From contig OX246742.1 in assembly GCA_945910005.1 (NCBI GenBank), positions 47,952,211 through 48,016,210 of the forward strand: a stretch of 64,000 nucleotides of DNA. The letters run 5' to 3'. How positions within the stretch are numbered: position 1 is the first letter of the stretch; the number at the start of each line of letters is the position of its first letter. The position numbers and the translations under genes are program-made. The notes beneath the pieces are model-generated. The model did no database searches, was not told the DNA's origin, and saw nothing but the letters and a program-made list of their open reading frames with translations. Positions 39,901 through 51,900 of the stretch are shown here, piece by piece. This stretch comes from Isoperla grammatica (Eukaryota > Arthropoda > Insecta > Plecoptera > Perlodidae).

Positions 39901-42900
39901 TCCTACCAACAGGGGTTTTCATGGTAGTTGCACATTCCTGTGCTAGGTTTGCCCAGTGTGTGTGTGGGGGGGGGAGGGGGGGGGGGGGGGGGGAGGATGG
40001 CAGGAGCAGGACTGTTCAATATAGGGCCGCACTCCTTCCAACTAGGTTGGTAGGAGACACAGCCTTTAAGAAATCCCATAAAATGTGTAATTGGCAATCT
40101 TGTGTCCCAAAGCCTAAGCCCATGCACAGTAGTTGGCATCGGGATTGCAATTGCTATCTGTAAAAAGTGGAAAGTTGATTACCGTATATTTTTAAAATTT
40201 CCATGGTTGTAGGAAAAATTGCAAACCAGATCTTGCTTCGAAGACAGTTCAATTTTTTATTTTCAATTGTGATTTCTAATTCATATCAAACATTGTAGCC
40301 TAGATGCTTTGTCACACATTTACCTCTTGTTCTACAGGTATGGCATATGGGCCTGTGCCCAACATGCTCACAGCGAGTCAAGTGCCCCAAGGGGCGCTCG
40401 CGGCTGTTTCTCGAGCACATTGCCGCGGTAGCGCAGTTTGTACGCGACGCGTATCCGAACCTGGTTGTGGTCATGTGGGACGATATGCTTCGGCCCATGG
40501 ATGTGGGTACGCTCTTGGAATTCAACTTGGGACAGCTAGTTGAGCCAATGGTGAGTTTATCTCCCTTCTTCAATTTTTCTTATGTCATACTGTAATCTTT
40601 AATCGTAACTATTCTTATAAACTGGATGCTCGTGCACATGAAAAATGTTGTACTACAAAACTATGGGCTAAAATAAAACACTGCAGCGCTGGGAGTGCGG
40701 CCACCGAGCACTGCCTGCTAGAAGTCACCGAAAACCCCTTGAAGAAGCAGTAAACGATTTATCATTGGGTAAATAGTTACTAGTCAGTCCAAATGAAATG
40801 ATTCGTAAGAAGTCAAATAGTTTGATCAATGAATTAGACATTCTTATATTGTTGAAAGTTGTAGTGTATTAAATATTCAGTGACTTGGCCGGAGCGCTCG
40901 CAACGCTCTAGGCTGGCTACGCCTCCCCATTCTTACGTGCCTAGGTATGTCCCTGAACAACGTTTAGATGCTCTCTTCTATAGACAAGTGGTTCTTCTTT
41001 CATTGTAATGGCCTTGAATACTAGTTCATTTCGGCCAGTCTGGGTAGGCTTAGTGTTGTCTAGGTTGAGACAAATAACCTAGAAGATAAGGTACTATGTT
41101 CTTGCTCGGAGCTCGTTGAGCTTGAAGGATATGAGTAGAGGGCAGGCTCGGTAAGAGATGGTTGGACTCGGAACATGTTCTATTGTTCAGGTGTGGCACT
41201 ACGCGCCGGCAGAGTCCTTCTCGCTTGCGGAGGACGTCTGGGACCGATACTCGGCCGTGTTCCGCTCCGTGTGGGCGGCGACGGCGTTCAAGGGCGCAAC
41301 GGGCGGACGCCAGCTGGTCCCCGACGCCCGGCACCACGCTGGCAACCACGAGCGTTGGCTGCGCGTGCTGGACGTGCACGCTGGCAAGTTCCGGGCGTTC
41401 AGGGGCGTCGCCCTCACCGGCTGGTCCCGGTACGTTCAGAGCCTCGCCCGACGTCGGTCACGATGCTTTTAAATGCAAATTAGCCTATACTATGGTTCGT
41501 ATTCTCTGTCAACCTATCATACCAGTGCACGTGGTTGCTAATAATTTTGATATTTGTATTTATTGCCCTCTGTAAATCAATTTTTATAACTGATGAATAG
41601 GATAGACATTAAATAAATTAATAAAATAACAATCATCCATAAAACAAGTCCTAACACCCAAGATTTATGTTGGCATAGGCCTCGAATATGGGCCAAAGTC
41701 ATCTTTCTAATGTTTCAAGAAATCTCACATGTAGACTATATGCATGAAAATGCTAGTAAAGATACTACCCTACTACTAACTAATAATAATGTAAGCTTAC
41801 TTAATTCATTGAAGGATCGTTTCTAAAGCAGGCTTTTGTGGTTCTTTTCAAGCACCATTCAGAATCGGTTGTAAGGCTTCACGTGTAGGCGGTAGGCTTA
41901 AGGCGGGTGTTTCAACGCAACTGGTCGCTATGCGTCGTAAGGGTTGAGAAGAAGTCGGTCATATCTTTGACCATACTTTCGGGAGAATTACCCTCATAGT
42001 GACATGGACCTTGTCTTCTTTGTAGGTTAAAACTGTGTCTGAACTAAGTATGTCCTGTCCCCCAGCTACGACCACTACGCCGCGCTGTGTGAGCTACTGC
42101 CTGCCGCGCTGCCCAGCCTGTTGCTGTGCCTGCAAGTGTGTCTGAACTAAGTATGTCCTGTCCCCCAGCTACGACCACTACGCCGCGCTGTGTGAGCTAC
42201 TGCCTGCCGCGCTGCCCAGCCTGTTGCTGTGCCTGCAACTGTGTCTGAACTAAGTATGTCCTGTCCCCCAGCTACGACCACTACGCCGCGCTGTGTGAGC
42301 TACTGCCTGCCGCGCTGCCCAGCCTGTTGCTGTGCCTGCAACTGTGTCTGAACTAAGTATGTCCTGTCCCCCAGCTACGACCACTACGCCGCGCTGTGTG
42401 AGCTACTGCCTGCTGCACTGCCCAGCCTGTTGCTGTGCCTGCAACTGTGTCTGAACTAAGTATGTCCTGTCCCCCAGCTACCACCACTACGCCGCGCTGT
42501 GTGAGCTACTGCCTGTCACGCTGCCCAGCCTGTTGCTGTGCCTGCAACTGTGTCTGAACTAAGTATGTCCTGTCCCCCAGCTACGACCACTACGCCGCGC
42601 TGTGTGAGCTACTGCCTGCCGCGCTGCCCAGCCTGTTGCTGTGCCTGCAACTGTGTCTGAACTAAGTATGTCCTGTCCCCCAGCTACGACCACTACGCCG
42701 CGCTGTGTGAGCTACTGCCTGCCGCGCTGCCCAGCCTGTTGCTGTGCCTGCAAGTGTGGCTGAACTAAGTATGTCCTGTCCCCCAGCTACGACCACTACG
42801 CCGCGCTGTGTGAGCTACTGCCTGCCGCGCTGCCCAGCCTGTTGCTGTGCCTGCAACTGTGTCTGAACTAAGTATGTCCTGTCCCCCAGCTACGACCACT

Positions 42901-45900
42901 ACGCCGCGCTGTGTGAGCTACTGCCTGCCGCGCTGCCCAGCCTGTTGCTGTGCCTGCAACTGTGGCTGAACTAAGTATGTCCTGTCCCCCAGCTACGACC
43001 ACTACGCCGCGCTGTGTGAGCTACTGCCTGCCGCGCTGCCCAGCCTGTTGCTGTGCCTGCAACTGTGTCTGAACTAAGTATGTCCTGTCCCCCAGCTACG
43101 ACCACTACGCCGCGCTGTGTGAGCTACTGCCTGTCGCGCTGCCCAGCCTGTTGCTGTGCCTGCAACTGTGGCTGAACTAAGTATGTCCTGTCCCCCAGCT
43201 ACGACCACTACGCCGCGCTGTGTGAGCTACTGCCTGTCGCGCTGCCCAGCCTGTTGCTGTGCCTGCAACTGTGGCTGAACTAAGTATGTCCTGTCCCCCA
43301 GCTACGACCACTACGCCGCGCTGTGTGAGCTACTGCCTGCCGCGCTGCCCAGCCTGTTGCTGTGCCTGCAAGTGTGTCTGAACTAAGTATGTCCTGTCCC
43401 CCAGCTACGACCACTACGCCGCGCTGTGTGAGCTACTGCCTGTCGCGCTGCCCAGCCTGTTGCTGTGCCTGCAACTGTGGCTGAACTAAGTATGTCCTGT
43501 CCCCCAGCTACGACCACTACGCCGCGCTGTGTGAGCTACTGCCTGCCCAGCCTGTTGCTGTGCCTGCAAGTGTGTCTGAACTAAGTATGTCCTGTCCCCC
43601 AGCTACGACCACTACGCCGCGCTGTGTGAGCTACTGCCTGTCGCGCTGCCCAGCCTGTTGCTGTGCCTGCAACTGTGTCTGAACTAAGTATGTCCTGTCC
43701 CCCAGCTACGACCACTACGCCGCGCTGTGTGAGCTACTGCCTGCCGCGCTGCCCAGCCTGTTGCTGTGCCTGCAAGTGTGTCTGAACTAAGTATGTCCTG
43801 TCCCCCAGCTACGACCACTACGCCGCGCTGTGTGAGCTACTGCCTGCCGCGCTGCCCAGCCTGTTGCTGTGCCTGCAACTGTGTCTGAACTAAGTATGTC
43901 CTGTCCCCCAGCTACGACCACTACGCCGCGCTGTGTGAGCTACTGCCTGCCCAGCCTGTTGCTGTGCCTGCAACTGTGTCTGAACTAAGTATGTCCTGTC
44001 CCCCAGCTACGACCACTACGCCGCGCTGTGTGAGCTACTGCCTGCCGCGCTGCCCAGCCTGTTGCTGTGCCTGCAACTGTGTCTGAACTAAGTATGTCCT
44101 GTCCCCCAGCTACGACCACTACGCCGCGCTGTGTGAGCTACTGCCTGCCGCGCTGCCCAGCCTGTTGCTGTGCCTGCAAGTGTGTCTGAACTAAGTATGT
44201 CCTGTCCCCCAGCTACGACCACTACGCCGCGCTGTGTGAGCTACTGCCTGCCGCGCTGCCCAGCCTGTTGCTGTGCCTGCAAGTGTGTCTGAACTAAGTA
44301 TGTCCTGTCCCCCAGCTACGACCACTACGCCGCGCTGTGTGAGCTACTGCCTGCCGCGCTGCCCAGCCTGTTGCTGTGCCTGCAACTGTGTCTGAACTAA
44401 GTATGTCCTGTCCCCCAGCTACGACCACTACGCCGCGCTGTGTGAGCTACTGCCTGCCGCGCTGCCCAGCCTGTTGCTGTGCCTGCAACTGTGTCTGAAC
44501 TAAGTATGTCCTGTCCCCCAGCTACGACCACTACGCCGCGCTGTGTGAGCTACTGCCTGTCGCGCTGCCCAGCCTGTTGCTGTGCCTGCAACTGTGTCTG
44601 AACTAAGTATGTCCTGTCCCCCAGCTACGACCACTACGCCGCGCTGTGTGAGCTACTGCCTGCCGCGCTGCCCAGCCTGTTGCTGTGCCTGCAACTGTGT
44701 CTGAACTAAGTATGTCTGTCCCCCAGCTACGACCACTACGCCGCGCTGTGTGAGCTACTGCCTGCCCAGCCTGTTGCTGTGCCTGCAACTGTGTCTGAAC
44801 TAAGTATGTCCTGTCCCCCAGCTACGACCACTACGCCGCGCTGTGTGAGCTACTGCCTGCCGCGCTGCCCAGCCTGTTGCTGTGCCTGCAACTGTGTCTG
44901 AACTAAGTATGTCCTGTCCCCCAGCTACGACCACTACGCCGCGCTGTGTGAGCTACTGCCTGCCGCGCTGCCCAGCCTGTTGCTGTGCCTGCAAGTGTGT
45001 CTGAACTAAGTATGTCCTGTCCCCCAGCTACGACCACTACGCCACGCTGTGTGAGCTACTGCCTGCCGCGCTGCCCAGCCTGTTGCTGTGCCTGCAACTG
45101 TGTCTGAACTAAGTATGTCCTGTCCCCCAGCTACGACCACTACGCCGCGCTGTGTGAGCTACTGCCTGCCGCGCTGCCCAGCCTGTTGCTGTGCCTGCAA
45201 CTGTGTCTGAACTAAGTATGTCCTGTCCCCCAGCTACGACCACTACGCCGCGCTGTGTGAGCTACTGCCTGCCGCGCTGCCCAGCCTGTTGCTGTGCCTG
45301 CAACTGTGTCTGAACTAAGTATGTCCTGTCCCCCAGCTACGACCACTACGCCGCGCTGTGTGAGCTACTGCCTGCCGCGCTGCCCAGCCTGTTGCTGTGC
45401 CTGCAACTGTGTCTGAACTAAGTATGTCCTGTCCCCCAGCTACGACCACTACGCCGCGCTGTGTGAGCTACTGCCTGCCCAGCCTGTTGCTGTGCCTGCA
45501 AGTGTGTCTGAACTAAGTATGTCCTGTCCCCCAGCTACGACCACTACGCCGCGCTGTGTGAGCTACTGCCTGCCCAGCCTGTTGCTGTGCCTGCAACTGT
45601 GTCTGAACTAAGTATGTCCTGTCCCCCAGCTACGACCACTACGCCGCGCTGTGTGAGCTACTGCCTGCCGCGCTGCCCAGCCTGTTGCTGTGCCTGCAAC
45701 TGTGGCTGAACTAAGTATGTCCTGTCCCCCAGCTACGACCACTACGCCGCGCTGTGTGAGCTACTGCCTGCCGCGCTGCCCAGCCTGTTGCTGTGCCTGC
45801 AACTGTGTCTGAACTAAGTATGTCCTGTCCCCCAGCTACGACCACTACGCCGCGCTGTGTGAGCTACTGCCTGCCGCGCTGCCCAGCCTGTTGCTGTGCC

Positions 45901-48900
45901 TGCAACTGTGTCTGAACTAAGTATGTCCTGTCCCCCAGCTACGACCACTACGCCGCGCTGTGTGAGCTACTGCCTGTCACGCTGCCCAGCCTGTTGCTGT
46001 GCCTGCAACTGTGTCTGAACTAAGTATGTCCTGTCCCCCAGCTACGACCACTACGCCGCGCTGTGTGAGCTACTGCCTGTCACGCTGCCCAGCCTGTTGC
46101 TGTGCCTGCAACTGTGTCTGAACTAAGTATGTCCTGTCCCCCAGCTACGACCACTACGCCGCGCTGTGTGAGCTACTGCCTGCCGCGCTGCCCAGCCTGT
46201 TGCTGTGCCTGCAACTGTGTCTGAACTAAGTATGTCCTGTCCCCCAGCTACGACCACTACGCCGCGCTGTGTGAGCTACTGCCTGCCGCGCTGCCCAGCC
46301 TGTTGCTGTGCCTGCAACTGTGTCTGAACTAAGTATGTCCTGTCCCCCAGCTACGACCACTACGCCGCGCTGTGTGAGCTACTGCCTGTCGCGCTGCCCA
46401 GCCTGTTGCTGTGCCTGCAACTGTGGCTGAACTAAGTATGTCCTGTCCCCCAGCTACGACCACTACGCCGCGCTGTGTGAGCTACTGCCTGCCGCGCTGC
46501 CCAGCCTGTTGCTGTGCCTGCAACTGTGTCTGAACTAAGTATGTCCTGTCCCCCAGCTACGACCACTACGCCGCGCTGTGTGAGCTACTGCCTGCCGCGC
46601 TGCCCAGCCTGTTGCTGTGCCTGCAACTGTGTCTGAACTAAGTATGTCCTGTCCCCCAGCTACGACCACTACGCCGCGCTGTGTGAGCTACTGCCTGCCG
46701 CGCTGCCCAGCCTGTTGCTGTGCCTGCAACTGTGTCTGAACTAAGTATGTCCTGTCCCCCAGCTACGACCACTACGCCGCGCTGTGTGAGCTACTGCCTG
46801 CCGCGCTGCCCAGCCTGTTGCTGTGCCTGCAAGTGTGTCTGAACTAAGTATGTCCTGTCCCCCAGCTACGACCACTACGCCGCGCTGTGTGAGCTACTGC
46901 CTGCCGCGCTGCCCAGCCTGTTGCTGTGCCTGCAACTGTGTCTGAACTAAGTATGTCCTGTCCCCCAGCTACGACCACTACGCCGCGCTGTGTGAGCTAC
47001 TGCCTGCCGCGCTGCCCAGCCTGTTGCTGTGCCTGCAAGTGTGTCTGAACTAAGTATGTCCTGTCCCCCAGCTACGACCACTACGCCGCGCTGTGTGAGC
47101 TACTGCCTGTCGCGCTGCCCAGCCTGTTGCTGTGCCTGCAACTGTGTCTGAACTAAGTATGTCCTGTCCCCCAGCTACGACCACTACGCCGCGCTGTGTG
47201 AGCTACTGCCTGTCGCGCTGCCCAGCCTGTTGCTGTGCCTGCAACTGTGTCTGAACTAAGTATGTCCTGTCCCCCAGCTACGACCACTACGCCGCGCTGT
47301 GTGAGCTACTGCCTGTCGCGCTGCCCAGCCTGTTGCTGTGCCTGCAACTGTGTCTGAACTAAGTATGTCCTGTCCCCCAGCTACGACCACTACGCCGCGC
47401 TGTGTGAGCTACTGCCTGCCGCGCTGCCCAGCCTGTTGCTGTGCCTGCAACTGTGTCTGAACTAAGTATGTCCTGTCCCCCAGCTACGACCACTACGCCA
47501 CGCTGTGTGAGCTACTGCCTGCCGCGCTGCCCAGCCTGTTGCTGTGCCTGCAACTGTGTCTGAACTAAGTATGTCCTGTCCCCCAGCTACGACCACTACG
47601 CCGCGCTGTGTGAGCTACTGCCTGCCCAGCCTGTTGCTGTGCCTGCAAGTGTGTCTGAACTAAGTATGTCCTGTCCCCCAGCTACGACCACTACGCCGCG
47701 CTGTGTGAGCTACTGCCTGCCGCGCTGCCCAGCCTGTTGCTGTGCCTGCAACTGTGTCTGAACTAAGTATGTCCTGTCCCCCAGCTACGACCACTACGCC
47801 GCGCTGTGTGAGCTACTGCCTGCCCAGCCTGTTGCTGTGCCTGCAACTGTGTCTGAACTAAGTATGTCCTGTCCCCCAGCTACGACCACTACGCCGCGCT
47901 GTGTGAGCTACTGCCTGCCGCGCTGCCCAGCCTGTTGCTGTGCCTGCAACTGTGGCTGAACTAAGTATGTCCTGTCCCCCAGCTACGACCACTACGCCGC
48001 GCTGTGTGAGCTACTGCCTGCCGCGCTGCCCAGCCTGTTGCTGTGCCTGCAACTGTGGCTGAACTAAGTATGTCCTGTCCCCCAGCTACGACCACTACGC
48101 CGCGCTGTGTGAGCTACTGCCTGCCGCGCTGCCCAGCCTGTTGCTGTGCCTGCAACTGTGTCTGAACTAAGTATGTCCTGTCCCCCAGCTACGACCACTA
48201 CGCCGCGCTGTGTGAGCTACTGCCTGCCGCGCTGCCCAGCCTGTTGCTGTGCCTGCAACTGTGTCTGAACTAAGTATGTCCTGTCCCCCAGCTACGACCA
48301 CTACGCCGCGCTGTGTGAGCTACTGCCTGTCGCGCTGCCCAGCCTGTTGCTGTGCCTGCAACTGTGTCTGAACTAAGTATGTCCTGTCCCCCAGCTACGA
48401 CCACTACGCCGCGCTGTGTGAGCTACTGCCTGCCGCGCTGCCCAGCCTGTTGCTGTGCCTGCAACTGTGTCTGAACTAAGTATGTCCTGTCCCCCAGCTA
48501 CGACCACTACGCCACGCTGTGTGAGCTACTGCCTGCCGCGCTGCCCAGCCTGTTGCTGTGCCTGCAACTGTGTCTGAACTAAGTATGTCCTGTCCCCCAG
48601 CTACGACCACTACGCCGCGCTGTGTGAGCTACTGCCTGTCGCGCTGCCCAGCCTGTTGCTGTGCCTGCAAGTGTGTCTGAACTAAGTATGTCCTGTCCCC
48701 CAGCTACGACCACTACGCCGCGCTGTGTGAGCTACTGCCTGCCGCGCTGCCCAGCCTGTTGCTGTGCCTGCAACTGTGTCTGAACTAAGTATGTCCTGTC
48801 CCCCAGCTACGACCACTACGCCGCGCTGTGTGAGCTACTGCCTGCCCAGCCTGTTGCTGTGCCTGCAACTGTGTCTGAACTAAGTATGTCTGTCCCCCAG

Positions 48901-51900
48901 CTACGACCACTACGCCGCGCTGTGTGAGCTACTGCCTGCCCAGCCTGTTGCTGTGCCTGCAACTGTGTCTGAACTAAGTATGTCCTGTCCCCCAGCTACG
49001 ACCACTACGCCGCGCTGTGTGAGCTACTGCCTGCCGCGCTGCCCAGCCTGTTGCTGTGCCTGCAACTGTGTCTGAACTAAGTATGTCCTGTCCCCCAGCT
49101 ACGACCACTACGCCGCGCTGTGTGAGCTACTGCCTGCCGCGCTGCCCAGCCTGTTGCTGTGCCTGCAACTGTGTCTGAACTAAGTATGTCCTGTCCCCCA
49201 GCTACGACCACTACGCCGCGCTGTGTGAGCTACTGCCTGCCGCGCTGCCCAGCCTGTTGCTGTGCCTGCAACTGTGTCTGAACTAAGTATGTCCTGTCCC
49301 CCAGCTACGACCACTACGCCGCGCTGTGTGAGCTACTGCCTGTCGCGCTGCCCAGCCTGTTGCTGTGCCTGCAAGTGTGTCTGAACTAAGTATGTCCTGT
49401 CCCCCAGCTACGACCACTACGCCGCGCTGTGTGAGCTACTGCCTGCCCAGCCTGTTGCTGTGCCTGCAACTGTGTCTGAACTAAGTATGTCCTGTCCCCC
49501 AGCTACGACCACTACGCCGCGCTGTGTGAGCTACTGCCTGCCGCGCTGCCCAGCCTGTTGCTGTGCCTGCAACTGTGTCTGAACTAAGTATGTCCTGTCC
49601 CCCAGCTACGACCACTACGCCGCGCTGTGTGAGCTACTGCCTGCCGCGCTGCCCAGCCTGTTGCTGTGCCTGCAACTGTGTCTGAACTAAGTATGTCCTG
49701 TCCCCCAGCTACGACCACTACGCCGCGCTGTGTGAGCTACTGCCTGCCCAGCCTGTTGCTGTGCCTGCAACTGTGTCTGAACTAAGTATGTCCTGTCCCC
49801 CAGCTACGACCACTACGCCGCGCTGTGTGAGCTACTGCCTGCCGCGCTGCCCAGCCTGTTGCTGTGCCTGCAAGTGTGTCTGAACTAAGTATGTCCTGTC
49901 CCCCAGCTACGACCACTACGCCGCGCTGTGTGAGCTACTGCCTGCCGCGCTGCCCAGCCTGTTGCTGTGCCTGCAACTGTGTCTGAACTAAGTATGTCCT
50001 GTCCCCCAGCTACGACCACTACGCCGCGCTGTGTGAGCTACTGCCTGTCGCGCTGCCCAGCCTGTTGCTGTGCCTGCAACTGTGTCTGAACTAAGTATGT
50101 CCTGTCCCCCAGCTACGACCACTACGCCGCGCTGTGTGAGCTACTGCCTGCCGCGCTGCCCAGCCTGTTGCTGTGCCTGCAACTGTGTCTGAACTAAGTA
50201 TGTCCTGTCCCCCAGCTACGACCACTACGCCGCGCTGTGTGAGCTACTGCCTGCTGCGCTGCCCAGCCTGTTGCTGTGCCTGCAACTGTGTCTGAACTAA
50301 GTATGTCCTGTCCCCCAGCTACGACCACTACGCCGCGCTGTGTGAGCTACTGCCTGCCGCGCTGCCCAGCCTGTTGCTGTGCAAACAACTGTGTCTGAAC
50401 TAAGTATGTCCTGTCCCCCAGCTACGACCACTACGCCGCGCTGTGTGAGCTACTGCCTGCCGCGCTGCCCAGCCTGTTGCTGTGCCTGCAACTGTGTCTG
50501 AACTAAGTATGTCCTGTCCCCCAGCTACGACCACTACGCCGCGCTGTGTGAGCTACTGCCTGCCGCGCTGCCCAGCCTGTTGCTGTGCCTGCAACTGTGT
50601 CTGAACTAAGTATGTCCTGTCCCCCAGCTACGACCACTACGCCGCGCTGTGTGAGCTACTGCCTGCCGCGCTGCCCAGCCTGTTGCTGTGCCTGCAACTG
50701 TGTCTGAACTAAGTATGTCCTGTCCCCCAGCTACGACCACTACGCCGCGCTGTGTGAGCTACTGCCTGCCGCGCTGCCCAGCCTGTTGCTGTGCCTGCAA
50801 CTGTGTCTGAACTAAGTATGTCCTGTCCCCCAGCTACGACCACTACGCCGCGCTGTGTGAGCTACTGCCTGCCGCGCTGCCCAGCCTGTTGCTGTGCCTG
50901 CAACTGTGTCTGAACTAAGTATGTCCTGTCCCCCAGCTACGACCACTACGCCGCGCTGTGTGAGCTACTGCCTGCCGCGCTGCCCAGCCTGTTGCTGTGC
51001 CTGCAACTGTGTCTGAACTAAGTATGTCCTGTCCCCCAGCTACGACCACTACGCCGCGCTGTGTGAGCTACTGCCTGCCGCGCTGCCCAGCCTGTTGCTG
51101 TGCCTGCAACTGTGGCTGAACTAAGTATGTCCTGTCCCCCAGCTACGACCACTACGCCGCGCTGTGTGAGCTACTGCCTGCCGCGCTGCCCAGCCTGTTG
51201 CTGTGCCTGCAAGTGTGTCTGAACTAAGTATGTCCTGTCCCCCAGCTACGACCACTACGCCGCGCTGTGTGAGCTACTGCCTGCCGCGCTGCCCAGCCTG
51301 TTGCTGTGCCTGCAACTGTGTCTGAACTAAGTATGTCCTGTCCCCCAGCTACGACCACTACGCCGCGCTGTGTGAGCTACTGCCTGTCGCGCTGCCCAGC
51401 CTGTTGCTGTGCCTGCAACTGTGTCTGAACTAAGTATGTCCTGTCCCCCAGCTACGACCACTACGCCGCGCTGTGTGAGCTACTGCCTGTCGCGCTGCCC
51501 AGCCTGTTGCTGTGCCTGCAACTGTGGCTGAACTAAGTATGTCCTGTCCCCCAGCTACGACCACTACGCCGCGCTGTGTGAGCTACTGCCTGCCCAGCCT
51601 GTTGCTGTGCCTGCAACTGTGTCTGAACTAAGTATGTCCTGTCCCCCAGCTACGACCACTACGCCGCGCTGTGTGAGCTACTGCCTGCCGCGCTGCCCAG
51701 CCTGTTGCTGTGCCTGCAAGTGTGTCTGAACTAAGTATGTCCTGTCCCCCAGCTACGACCACTACGCCGCGCTGTGTGAGCTACTGCCTGTCGCGCTGCC
51801 CAGCCTGTTGCTGTGCCTGCAAGTGTGTCTGAACTAAGTATGTCCTGTCCCCCAGCTACGACCACTACGCCGCGCTGTGTGAGCTACTGCCTGCCGCGCT

